From NCBI GenBank assembly GCA_016714085.1, contig JADJNW010000001.1, positions 682,001 to 746,000 on the forward strand: a stretch of DNA of 64,000 bases, in the 5' to 3' direction. The notes under the pieces were generated by a model. The model was not told the origin of the DNA. It worked only from the letters and a program-made list of their open reading frames with translations, and made no database searches. Shown piece by piece: positions 49,093 through 56,842 of this stretch. This stretch comes from Saprospiraceae bacterium (lineage in GTDB: Bacteria; Bacteroidota; Bacteroidia; Chitinophagales; Saprospiraceae). The position numbers and the translations under genes are program-made. Each line of letters opens with the position of its first letter. Positions within the stretch are counted from its first letter, which is position 1.

Positions 49093-49155
49093 AATTGATC
49101 TTGGTCGATTGACGATATAATAATAAAAATGGCTATTTTTCAAAATTTCCTTATT

Positions 49156-49183
49156 CAATTGTCCATCATCAACTGACAATTCT
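49156..49183. repeat. Heptamer repeat between tsaE and ald
   Basis: Words caattgt, ccatcat, caactga, caattct in 7-nt register, ending 9 bp before the ald start. Confidence 0.55.
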
Positions 49184-49192
49184 AAGTGTGCT

Positions 49193-50422
49193 ATGAGCGA
49201 GAAGGAAAAGAAAATACCTATCCCGAAAGAATTTACCGAAAGCCAATATCGGACGCAAACGGAAATGCTGCAGGTGCAACACAAGCCTAATAAGCTGTTT
49301 GTGGGCATTCCGAAAGAGATTACTTTGCAGGAAAATCGCATCGCGCTGATTCCTTCTTCTGTGAAAACGCTCGTCGCGCATGGGCATCGGGTCGTCGTAG
49401 AAGTAGGTGCAGGCGAAAAGTCGAATTTCAAGGATCAAGATTACTCGGAAGCGGGCGCGGATATTGCTTATAGCACCGAGCAAGTCTATAAAGCGGATGT
49501 AATTATCAAGGTTGCACCGCCAACCTTGGACGAGATCGACTATATGCGTCCGAATCAAATCCTGATTTCGCCGCTGCAATTGCCTATTATTTCCGGGGAT
49601 TATATCACCAAACTCAAGCAAAAGCGCGTCATTGCTTTGGCGATGGAATATATTAAAGATGATTCTGATACGTTCCCGGTGGTGCGCATTATGAGTGAAT
49701 TGGCGGGCTTGAGCGCGATTCTGACGGCTGCGGAATTGATGACTTCGAGTAGTGGCGGTAAGGGTTTGCTGCTCGGTGGCATTTCTGGTGTGCCCAGCGC
49801 TAAAGTAGTGATTTTGGGTTCGGGCATCGTAGCAGAATACGCGACCCGCGCGGCCCTGGGGCTGGGTGCAGAAGTGCGTATTTTTGATAATAATATTTAC
49901 AAGCTCAAGCGCATCCAGAATGAAGTCGGGCGGCCATTATATACCTCAGCAATAGATCCTTATGTATTAGAACAAGAACTCATAACTGCCGATGTTGCCA
50001 TCGGTGCGATGCACTCTAAAACAGGCCGTACGCCGCTCATTGTAAGCGAGGATATGGTGATGAAAATGAAGCCCGGCGCGGTGATCATTGATGTAAGCAT
50101 TGACCAAGGGGGCTGCTTTGCTACGTCCGAAGTGACCACACTTGAAAATCCTACCTTTATCAGACATGATGTCATTCATTATTGCGTCCCGAATATCGCT
50201 TCGCGGGTGGCGCGTACCGCATCAGTTGCATTTAGTAATATCTTGACGCCCATCCTGCTCAAAGCCACGAATACCGGCAGTATCGAGCATTTGATGCTGA
50301 GCAATCCCGGTTTGCGGCATGGCGTTTATACTTATAAAGGCTGCCTTTGCAACGAATATCTCGGCGAGCGTTTTCAGATCAAATCAACCAGTCTGGATTT
50401 ATTAATTACTTCCGATTTGTAA
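49193..50422 (+). CDS. ald: Alanine dehydrogenase
   Basis: A 409-residue NAD-dependent enzyme that interconverts alanine and pyruvate plus ammonia. Family signs are FVGIPKEITLQENRIALIP (substrate Arg and Lys region), VVVEVGAGEKSNF, PPTLDEIDYMRPNQILI, the Rossmann motif KVVILGSGIVAEYAT with IFDNNIYKL, IGAMHSKTGRTPLIV and VIIDVSIDQGGCF. The N-terminal 35 residues (MSEKEKKIPIPKEFTESQYRTQ, quoted in part) are an extension common in Bacteroidota homologues. No frame break is seen. A separate function as a saccharopine-type or transhydrogenase-alpha relative is less likely because of the DQGG motif. Confidence 0.93.
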   Translation: MSEKEKKIPIPKEFTESQYRTQTEMLQVQHKPNKLFVGIPKEITLQENRIALIPSSVKTLVAHGHRVVVEVGAGEKSNFKDQDYSEAGADIAYSTEQVYKADVIIKVAPPTLDEIDYMRPNQILISPLQLPIISGDYITKLKQKRVIALAMEYIKDDSDTFPVVRIMSELAGLSAILTAAELMTSSSGGKGLLLGGISGVPSAKVVILGSGIVAEYATRAALGLGAEVRIFDNNIYKLKRIQNEVGRPLYTSAIDPYVLEQELITADVAIGAMHSKTGRTPLIVSEDMVMKMKPGAVIIDVSIDQGGCFATSEVTTLENPTFIRHDVIHYCVPNIASRVARTASVAFSNILTPILLKATNTGSIEHLMLSNPGLRHGVYTYKGCLCNEYLGERFQIKSTSLDLLITSDL

Positions 50423-50494
50423 AATTGACTTCCAATAGTTCCAACTTTTAAAAATTTTCTGAATCCTTTCCATTAGAATATTCGTCTTAAAGGA

Positions 50495-51298
50495 ATGAGG
50501 CAATTAATAAAGTGCGACTTAACCAAGGATTTGGGAATTCTTATTGGAGATCGTTTTTATACTGGGCAGGAAAAATTTCCTTTTCACTATGATCGTCACT
50601 CCCGCATCAGCATTGTCATATCAGGGGTAGTCCGTGAGGTGGTACACCAACACGAATCGTTTGGCAAAGCCATGAGCATCGTCGTTAAACCTAGTGATGC
50701 CAGGCATTCAAATGAATTTCATCCCAAAGGTGCGCGCATTATTTCCATCGGATGGAATCCGGATTCTTCGCCTGATTTTTTAAATATTGCCCACCTCGAA
50801 AATTATACATGGTATCATGATACTTCTCGGGCCGCAGCAGCGGCGCAGCTTTTACAAGAATTACATCAAAGTAATAACGCGATAGAACTTCAATCCAATA
50901 TTATAAATTTTAATGCAAATCTTGATAGAATATATCATAATTCACATCATAAAAATCCGCCGCAATGGCTTCAACACATCGCCGAACGCCTGGAAGATGA
51001 ATGTGCCAAGCCACTTTTCGTGCAGGATTTAGCAAAAGAAGTTGGCGTACATCCGGTCTATTTGGCTCGTATTTTTCGTCGATTTTATGCTTGTTCTATC
51101 AAGGATTTTTTGCAGAAATCGCGCGTCCGGCAAGCCATTCATCATTTAGCTTCCACAGAAGAGGCTTTGGCCCATATTGCTTTTGACGCTGGTTTTGCCG
51201 ACCAAAGCCATTTAAATCGACTATTCAAAAGGGAAATGGACATCTCGCCCGGGCAATTCCGAAAATTGACGCAAAAGGTTTCATTTGTTCAAGACTAA
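50495..51298 (+). CDS. AraC family transcriptional regulator
   Basis: A 267-residue regulator. The N-terminal half is a cupin-like sensing domain (FPFHYDRHSRISIVISGVV, SDARHSNEFHPKGARIISI). The C-terminal about 100 residues hold two helix-turn-helices: LFVQDLAKEVGVHPVYLARIFRR and HIAFDAGFADQSHLNRLFKREMDISPGQFRK, the AraC signature. It likely controls the adjacent exported protease or serine hydrolase genes, which follow on the same strand. Its last codons contain a 21-bp sequence found again at 52383-52403. Inducer unknown. Confidence 0.93.
   Translation: MRQLIKCDLTKDLGILIGDRFYTGQEKFPFHYDRHSRISIVISGVVREVVHQHESFGKAMSIVVKPSDARHSNEFHPKGARIISIGWNPDSSPDFLNIAHLENYTWYHDTSRAAAAAQLLQELHQSNNAIELQSNIINFNANLDRIYHNSHHKNPPQWLQHIAERLEDECAKPLFVQDLAKEVGVHPVYLARIFRRFYACSIKDFLQKSRVRQAIHHLASTEEALAHIAFDAGFADQSHLNRLFKREMDISPGQFRKLTQKVSFVQD
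51276..51296 (+). repeat. 21-bp direct repeat, copy 1 (in the AraC 3' end)
   Basis: Exact direct repeat aggtttcatttgttcaaga (plus ct), encoding the SFVQD end of the AraC protein. Copy 2 is at 52383-52403. Confidence 0.9.
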
Positions 51299-51343
51299 AG
51301 ATTTGATTTGAATGATTTTTGTAGCAAACTAAAATATAAATCT

Positions 51344-52201
51344 ATGTTGCTACAAAAAATATTCTTCTTGCTTTTGCTGGGCTTAACTTCATCCGTATTT
51401 GCTCAAAAACTGGTTGATCCGCTCGTTATTCCTTTTGAATGGAATAATAACAAAATTCATTTCAATGTAATGGTTAATGGTAAAGGGCCATTTCTCTTTA
51501 TGTTTGATACCGGTGCAAGCGGCGAAGGGCGCATCGATTCTGCATTGGTCGCTCAATTAAACCTTCCTGTTGTCGATCAAACGGGCAATTCGGATGGTGT
51601 GAATACCAGTTCTGTGAATGTTGTCGGCGTTTCCTCTATTCGATACGGCAGTTTTGATAAAGGAGGCGTTCGGGAAGTAGGCAAGTTTCAAATGATTTCT
51701 CGCAATTATAACCGAAACCTTCGATCAGGCGCGAAGCCTATGATGGGCATCATCGGGCGGGATTTTTTTGAAGGCTATCTGATTACGATTGATTGTAAAA
51801 AACAGGAATTGGTCATCTCCAAAGGGAATCTTGAAAAATCAGATCCAAATACGCTTGCTTATGATGAGCCTTTCCGCATTCCAATACAAATCGGTAAGGT
51901 AAAAACCTTTGGTAATATGGATACCGGCTCGAATGTCTCTATGCACCTGCCTTTGAAATTAGCCGATAGCATTGCAACATCCGAACTGAAAAAAGCAGGA
52001 CAAGGCAGGCGGGCCAATACCGTTTTTGACTTTATGGGCGGAACGGTTCAGGATAATATTATACTGGCGGGCAACCAAATTAATAATTTGGAAGTACTTT
52101 TTTCAGAGTTAGCGCCGGAGGTCAATATTGGGATGCAATTGCTTAAAAATTATGTCATTACGATTGATCAAAAAAATAAACTTATTCAAATGCTTCCGTA
52201 A
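51344..52201 (+). CDS. Exported retropepsin-like aspartyl protease
   Basis: A 285-residue protein from the ATG at 51344, where a signal peptide begins (LLQKIFFLLLLGLTSSVFAQ). Two retropepsin-like lobes are present: FLFMFDTGASGEGRID and, in the second half, FGNMDTGSNVSMHLP, each with the D-T-G active-site triplet, and a late NIGMQLLKNYVITID. Single-chain two-lobe forms of this gag-asp/aspartyl_protease type occur in many Bacteroidota. The protein would act in the periplasm or at the surface. It lies between the AraC gene and a serine hydrolase, all on one strand, and is bracketed by the 21-bp repeat. Confidence 0.85.
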   Translation: MLLQKIFFLLLLGLTSSVFAQKLVDPLVIPFEWNNNKIHFNVMVNGKGPFLFMFDTGASGEGRIDSALVAQLNLPVVDQTGNSDGVNTSSVNVVGVSSIRYGSFDKGGVREVGKFQMISRNYNRNLRSGAKPMMGIIGRDFFEGYLITIDCKKQELVISKGNLEKSDPNTLAYDEPFRIPIQIGKVKTFGNMDTGSNVSMHLPLKLADSIATSELKKAGQGRRANTVFDFMGGTVQDNIILAGNQINNLEVLFSELAPEVNIGMQLLKNYVITIDQKNKLIQMLP

Positions 52202-52240
52202 TTATTTAATTACATTTTAAAAAAATATAAAATAATTATC

Positions 52241-52351
52241 ATGAAAAATTTATCAAGCATCATATTATTTATATTACTTGCCAAGTTGAATGGAAAATGG
52301 ATGATAAGAACTGTGCTGTGGCAAGGGCCTTTAAAAACTGATAGTAAATAA
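52241..52351 (+). CDS. Small 36-residue frame with signal-like start, possible gene remnant
   Basis: MKNLSSIILFILLAKLN opens like a signal peptide, then the frame ends after KWMIRTVLWQGPLKTDSK. It lies between the protease and the serine hydrolase, just before repeat copy 2. It may be the left-over 5' end of a deleted exported-protein gene, or a small peptide gene. I cannot tell which. Confidence 0.35.
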   Translation: MKNLSSIILFILLAKLNGKWMIRTVLWQGPLKTDSK

Positions 52352-52382
52352 TCTATTTATATTTTCTTAAAAATCGGTCGAT

Positions 52383-52403
52383 AGGTTTCATTTGTTCAAG
52401 ACT
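52383..52403 (+). repeat. 21-bp direct repeat, copy 2
   Basis: Identical to 51276-51296 (aggtttcatttgttcaaga plus ct), here in noncoding sequence 73 bp before the serine hydrolase start. It looks like a left-over AraC 3' end. Confidence 0.9.
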
Positions 52404-52476
52404 GATGAATGGTTTGTTTTCAACTTTGTGCCCGAAAGAGCATAAAGCTATTTTTTAACTGAAAACAAACGAAACA

Positions 52477-53997
52477 ATGGGACGATTCAAATTATTATTA
52501 CTCACATTAACTGTTTTTATCTTTAACCAGTGCGCATCCAACAAAATGAAGCAGTCTGGTGCATTGTTACAGGTAGAAGATACCACCTTAGCCGCCAAAA
52601 TGGACGCTGTCATCAATGATTTGTACAAAGAACATAATATTCAATCGGGCTTGGCAATTGGGGTGGTAAAAGATGGCAAGATTATTTATTCCAGAGGCTT
52701 CGGTTCACGCTACCCCGATAAAAAATTACCGATGACCACCGAAACGCCCTTTTACATAGCTTCCAGCACCAAGTTGTTTGTGGCATTTGCCGCTAAGAAA
52801 TTAGAAACCCAGGGTAAGTTGAGTTTACAAAAATCAATGGCAGAAAATCTGCCCGGATTCAGCTTTTCCAATCCTAAGCTGGATGCTTCTACGATCAAAA
52901 TGACCGAACTTATCAGCCATACACACGGCATCAACAACATTCCTGCGCAGGTGTGGACGGCTTTTTTGGGAGCAAGAAGTGATCAGCAGATTGACAGTTT
53001 GCTGCAGAGCCAAAGTTTTCCATTTCCTGACAAACAGTATCGCTATTCCAATCTGGGGATGATTTTCACCGCCTATATTATTAGGCAAGTGACTGGTAAA
53101 TCCTGGCAACAACAAGTGGAAGATTTGATTTTCAAGCCTTTAGATATGAAAAATTCCGCTTGCTATGTTTCAAAATTTTCCCAAGATGAAATCGCCAGAA
53201 ACGTCATTGATGCGGAGAAAAATGCTGCCACTTCTAATTTTCTGAAAAAAGATAATACCATGAGTCCTGCCGGTGGTATGATGGCTTCGGTAAATGATTT
53301 ATTACATTGGGTTTCCGTATTTACAAATGATGGTAAATATGGCGATCAGCAAATTCTCAGTAATACCGAGTTGGAAGATATTTTGACACCTTATGCTAAA
53401 CAAGACCGCCCCTGGAATGACTATCAGCGTACCGGCTATAGCTTGGGTTGGGATGTAGCAATGTTCAACGGTGAAAAAATGTACTCTCGTTTTGGTGGTT
53501 TTGATGGGCTTTCGACGCATATTTCTTTTTTGCCGGAGCATAAAATCGGAATTGTCGCTGTAAGCAATGGGGATGTATTTCCATATATACCGCACCTTTC
53601 AGCAAATTATGTATATAATATTATGCTAAATAAAGAAAATGCAGAAACGATGCTGTTGGAAAATAGAGAAGCACTGAAAAGCAAGGTGGCACGCGACAAA
53701 GAAGCAAGAGAAAAAGCACGGCCGGGCAAACCAACGTATCAGGAAAATGTTATAAATTATATGGGAGTTTATCATGATGCGACTTGGGGAACGATAAAGA
53801 TTAATATGGAGAATGAAATTTTAACTTTCAAATGGGAAAATCTAAATGGTAAAGCCTACCCACAAGCTGACAGGCCGCACGTGTACAGAGTAGAAATGGA
53901 TATAGTTGACTTATCGGGGAATATCGAGTTTTTGTTTGAAAATGATAAGTTAGCCGGCTTGCGCAATGGTCAGATGAAATTTGTGAAAGTAAAATAA
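52477..53997 (+). CDS. Lipoprotein serine hydrolase (class C beta-lactamase/DD-peptidase fold)
   Basis: A 506-residue exported protein. Signal peptide with lipobox FNQC (Cys19). The beta-lactamase-like domain has the nucleophile motif SSTK (Ser96, Lys99), the Tyr motif YSN (RYSNLGM) and, late, a GGFDGLSTH loop in place of KTG/HTG. The last about 100 residues form a separate beta-rich domain of the DUF3471 type (YMGVYHDATWGTIKINMENE). Members cleave peptides or esters, and the substrate is not predictable. It faces the same way as AraC and the protease and shares the 21-bp repeat in its upstream region. Confidence 0.9.
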   Translation: MGRFKLLLLTLTVFIFNQCASNKMKQSGALLQVEDTTLAAKMDAVINDLYKEHNIQSGLAIGVVKDGKIIYSRGFGSRYPDKKLPMTTETPFYIASSTKLFVAFAAKKLETQGKLSLQKSMAENLPGFSFSNPKLDASTIKMTELISHTHGINNIPAQVWTAFLGARSDQQIDSLLQSQSFPFPDKQYRYSNLGMIFTAYIIRQVTGKSWQQQVEDLIFKPLDMKNSACYVSKFSQDEIARNVIDAEKNAATSNFLKKDNTMSPAGGMMASVNDLLHWVSVFTNDGKYGDQQILSNTELEDILTPYAKQDRPWNDYQRTGYSLGWDVAMFNGEKMYSRFGGFDGLSTHISFLPEHKIGIVAVSNGDVFPYIPHLSANYVYNIMLNKENAETMLLENREALKSKVARDKEAREKARPGKPTYQENVINYMGVYHDATWGTIKINMENEILTFKWENLNGKAYPQADRPHVYRVEMDIVDLSGNIEFLFENDKLAGLRNGQMKFVKVK

Positions 53998-54015
53998 AGA
54001 AAAAGCAAAGATTGA

Positions 54016-54061
54016 CAAATGCTAATCTGCAAAAATCATGATCTTTACAGATTAGCATTTG
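54016..54061. terminator. Perfect 14-bp hairpin after the serine hydrolase
   Basis: caaatgctaatctg, 18-nt loop with an inner atcatgat, cagattagcatttg. It begins 18 bp after the stop. The arms match exactly; there is no T-run, so it may be an mRNA-end structure rather than a classical terminator. Confidence 0.6.
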
Positions 54062-54111
54062 ATAATCAGCTACTTAAATTCAATTTTAATCACCTGACAA
54101 CTGTATGTATT

Positions 54112-55548
54112 ATGAAGGATTTTTCCCTGCGCATCCGCGTTTCCATCATTTTTGCCTTTTTCCAAATCGCAATTTTACAAGCGACCAACCTACAAATTCA
54201 TTACACAGAACTAATGATGCTTCCTCCCAGCGAAGGTGGGCCTAAGGCTAGGGTTATCCTCTCTTGGGACAATGCCTGGCACAATACCAAAAACCATGAT
54301 GCGGTGTGGCTTTATTTCAGAAACAATCACCCGCTTGGTGGTAGCCTGGTTGTAAAAGTCGCGCCCTCTGGGCATCAAATTGTTCACAATCCCAATAATG
54401 TGCAGGGACGCATTCGGGTTTCCGAAGATGGCATGGGTGTCTTCATTGAGCCAAGCGCTGCGCATCGCGGACGCGTACAATGGACGGTGGAAATTGCTTT
54501 GGATGCAGCATCCGTACGCGCAACGCGCTCTCGTGAGAATGTTTTCAGCGCTTATGGGGTGGAAATGGTCTATATTCCTGAAGGTAGTTTTGCTTTGGGC
54601 GATTTGAGCGAACGAGGTTTGCAATACAGTGCTTTGTTCCGCTCGGATGATAGTGGCAAGCCGGAAGATTTTTTTCAAATTACTGCTGAAAATCAAGTCA
54701 TTGAAATAGGTGCAAAAAAAGGCAATCTCAATTATCAGGCAGGGCAATACCGAGGCGATGGCAAAGGCACGATTCCGGCAGCATTCCCGAAAGGGCATCA
54801 GGCATTTTATATCATGAAATATGAATTAACACAAGGTGAGTATGCCAGTTTTTTGAATGCACAGGATACGCTAAGAGCCAATGCTCACAGGAATGATCGA
54901 GAGCGCAATTATTATCAAAAGAAAGGCACAATTCGCTTTGAAAATAATGATTTTGTAACAGAAATTCCAAATCGTCCCTGCAATTTCATCACCTGGGATG
55001 ATGCGATGTCGGTAGCAGATTGGGCCGGTCTGCGCCCGATGACCGAATTGGAATTTGAAAAAGCATGTCGAGGTACAGCAAAGCCCGTCAATCGGCAATA
55101 TCCCTGGATTACAACTTCCAAAAATGCGCTGCAACGCATTGTCGCGCCTGACTATAATTTGACCTTGCTCAATGGTTTGACCGAAGCCCAACTCAATGAC
55201 AATAACCTCGAAAATTTTGGTGCTTCTTACTATTGGGTAATGGATTTGGCAGGTAGCCTCTGGGAACGTGCAGTCACAATTGGGGATGAAACAGGTAGAG
55301 CATTTACCGGTACACACGGCGATGGCGCTTTAGATAATAATGGCAATGCCAATGTAAGTGGCTGGCCTTCAGGCATTGAAACCTCCGGCTATGGCTATCG
55401 CGGCGGCGGTTATTACGCGCACGGTCACGAATATGGAGAATTCAATCCCAATAGCCCGATTGGTTATCGCCCTTTTGGTGCTTGGTCGGGCGGAGAACGC
55501 ACTGCGGAGGGTTACGGTATTCGCTTTGTAAGAACAGCACCTAATTAA
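54112..55548 (+). CDS. Exported formylglycine-generating-enzyme-fold protein, probably not catalytic
   Basis: About 478 residues from the ATG at 54112 (MKDFSLRIRVSIIFAFFQIA); the upstream frame runs through the hairpin. Signal peptide, then an N-terminal Ig-like domain common in Bacteroidota FGE-type proteins (VILSWDNAWHNTKNHDAVWLYF). From about residue 155 the FGE-sulfatase domain follows: MVYIPEGSFALGD, FYIMKYELTQGEYASFLN, CNFITWDDAMSVADWAGLRPMTELEFEKACRG and YGYRGGGYYAHG. The paired active-site Cys of true FGE (in the RGGS...CR region) are absent, so oxidation of sulfatase cysteines is unlikely. A binding role is inferred. It precedes 55675 and shares its signal peptide style. Confidence 0.83.
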   Translation: MKDFSLRIRVSIIFAFFQIAILQATNLQIHYTELMMLPPSEGGPKARVILSWDNAWHNTKNHDAVWLYFRNNHPLGGSLVVKVAPSGHQIVHNPNNVQGRIRVSEDGMGVFIEPSAAHRGRVQWTVEIALDAASVRATRSRENVFSAYGVEMVYIPEGSFALGDLSERGLQYSALFRSDDSGKPEDFFQITAENQVIEIGAKKGNLNYQAGQYRGDGKGTIPAAFPKGHQAFYIMKYELTQGEYASFLNAQDTLRANAHRNDRERNYYQKKGTIRFENNDFVTEIPNRPCNFITWDDAMSVADWAGLRPMTELEFEKACRGTAKPVNRQYPWITTSKNALQRIVAPDYNLTLLNGLTEAQLNDNNLENFGASYYWVMDLAGSLWERAVTIGDETGRAFTGTHGDGALDNNGNANVSGWPSGIETSGYGYRGGGYYAHGHEYGEFNPNSPIGYRPFGAWSGGERTAEGYGIRFVRTAPN

Positions 55549-55571
55549 GCAATAAGACAAAATTAATTTGA

Positions 55572-55650
55572 TCTTAAAATTTTGAAAACCCTTGTGTTTA
55601 TTGCACGGTACTCAATTCCCTGTTAACAGCTAACTGTCTACCTGTGTTTA
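55572..55650. repeat. Intergenic repeat block, copy 2
   Basis: Same order as 26972-27033: tcttaaaatttt, aaacccttg, then 7-nt words ttaacag, ctaactg, tctacct, gtgttta. The middle part differs and is longer. Confidence 0.7.
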
Positions 55651-55674
55651 AATCAATCAAAATATTTTAATGCT

Positions 55675-56695
55675 ATGAAAACTTTTAATTTACGCAACAG
55701 CGTATTCATCCTTGTTTCGTTTTTTCAAACAGCAGTTTTACAAGCGACTGATTTTCAAGTTGCTGGCACAATCAAGGATCGTGATACAAAACAAGCTATA
55801 CCCTATGTAAATATTGGTATCCCTGGCACATCCATCGGTACGGCATCTTATGAAGATGGCACTTTTTCTTTGCATATTCCCGACAAGTATCTGAAAGATA
55901 CCATCTATTTTTCAGCAATTGGTTATAGCCTTTTGAAAATGCCGATTCAAAAATTCACACAACAAGAGTCGATTATTTTGTGGATGAATAGAGAAGCGGT
56001 GCAATTACAAGAAGTTGTGGTCCGATCAAAAAAGGCAAGTCCAGTAAAGAAAAACTACTCAGTCAGGGCTTGTTCATCAAAAGAAAAAGTAATAGTGGTA
56101 CGGCTTTATCGAGCAAGATAGGAGGCGCAGCTATGGCTTTAATGATGAATGAAAAATCTGAGAATTTATTACTTCAAGCTGCAACAGTTTACATTCATGA
56201 AAATGAACTATCGGAATTCAAATTGCGCTGCCGCATAGTAAGCGCTGAAGGGGGATTGCCAGGTAAAGATTTACTAAATGAGAATGTAATAATAAGCTCT
56301 TCTATTAAAAAAGGAACTTTGTCAGTTGATTTATCTTCTTATAACCTATTGATTAACAAGCCTTTTTTTCTCGTATTTGAATGGATTGTTGACAAAACTT
56401 TAGTAGATTATTACAATCGTTTAGCAACGCAGCGTCCTGCCTGGTGGCCGAAAGGGCCGGTATCGAAAACCGCAAATTCGTAGTAGAAAAAGACGCAAAT
56501 GGAAAAGAAATAAAGCGCGTGCCTATGACAAAAGAGCAACAAGCGGAATATGAGCAATTCAGGCTACGTACCACTTATTATGCGGTTCGAGAATCTCCTT
56601 TAAAAGGCTATTGGCGCAATTCAAGTATGGCAAACTGGGAGGAAACTGACCGTGATATGGTCGCTTCGATCAGTTATTCTCTTGCAGATAAGTGA
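55675..56695 (+). CDS. Secreted carboxypeptidase-regulatory-like protein, two frame breaks
   Basis: About 340 residues over three frames. A signal peptide nearly identical in pattern to that of the 54112 gene (KTFNLRNSVFILVSFFQTAV, ending LQAT) is followed by a CarboxypepD_reg-like domain (AGTIKDRDTKQAIPYVNIGI, GTASYEDGTFSLHIP, LQEVVVRSKK). Adding an A near 56053 gives KKLLSQGLFIKRKSNSGTAL and joins the second frame (SKIGGAAMALMMNEKS, FKLRCRIVSAEGGLPG). Another shift near 56440 joins the third (ERAGIENRKFVVEKDANGKE). The first domain is like that at the N-terminus of TonB-dependent transporters, but no barrel follows. Role unknown; surface protein by inference. Confidence 0.6.
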
Positions 56696-56842
56696 TAATC
56701 ATATCTATTTATCATTTCTAAAATGATTAAATTTGTACACAAACTGAAGGACTGATCTTTTATAAATACAATCGTTTAGTGCAAAATTTTGCTCAATCAA
56801 AAGGTCTAATCCAAAAATTAGAGAATAAAACACTTACAGTTT

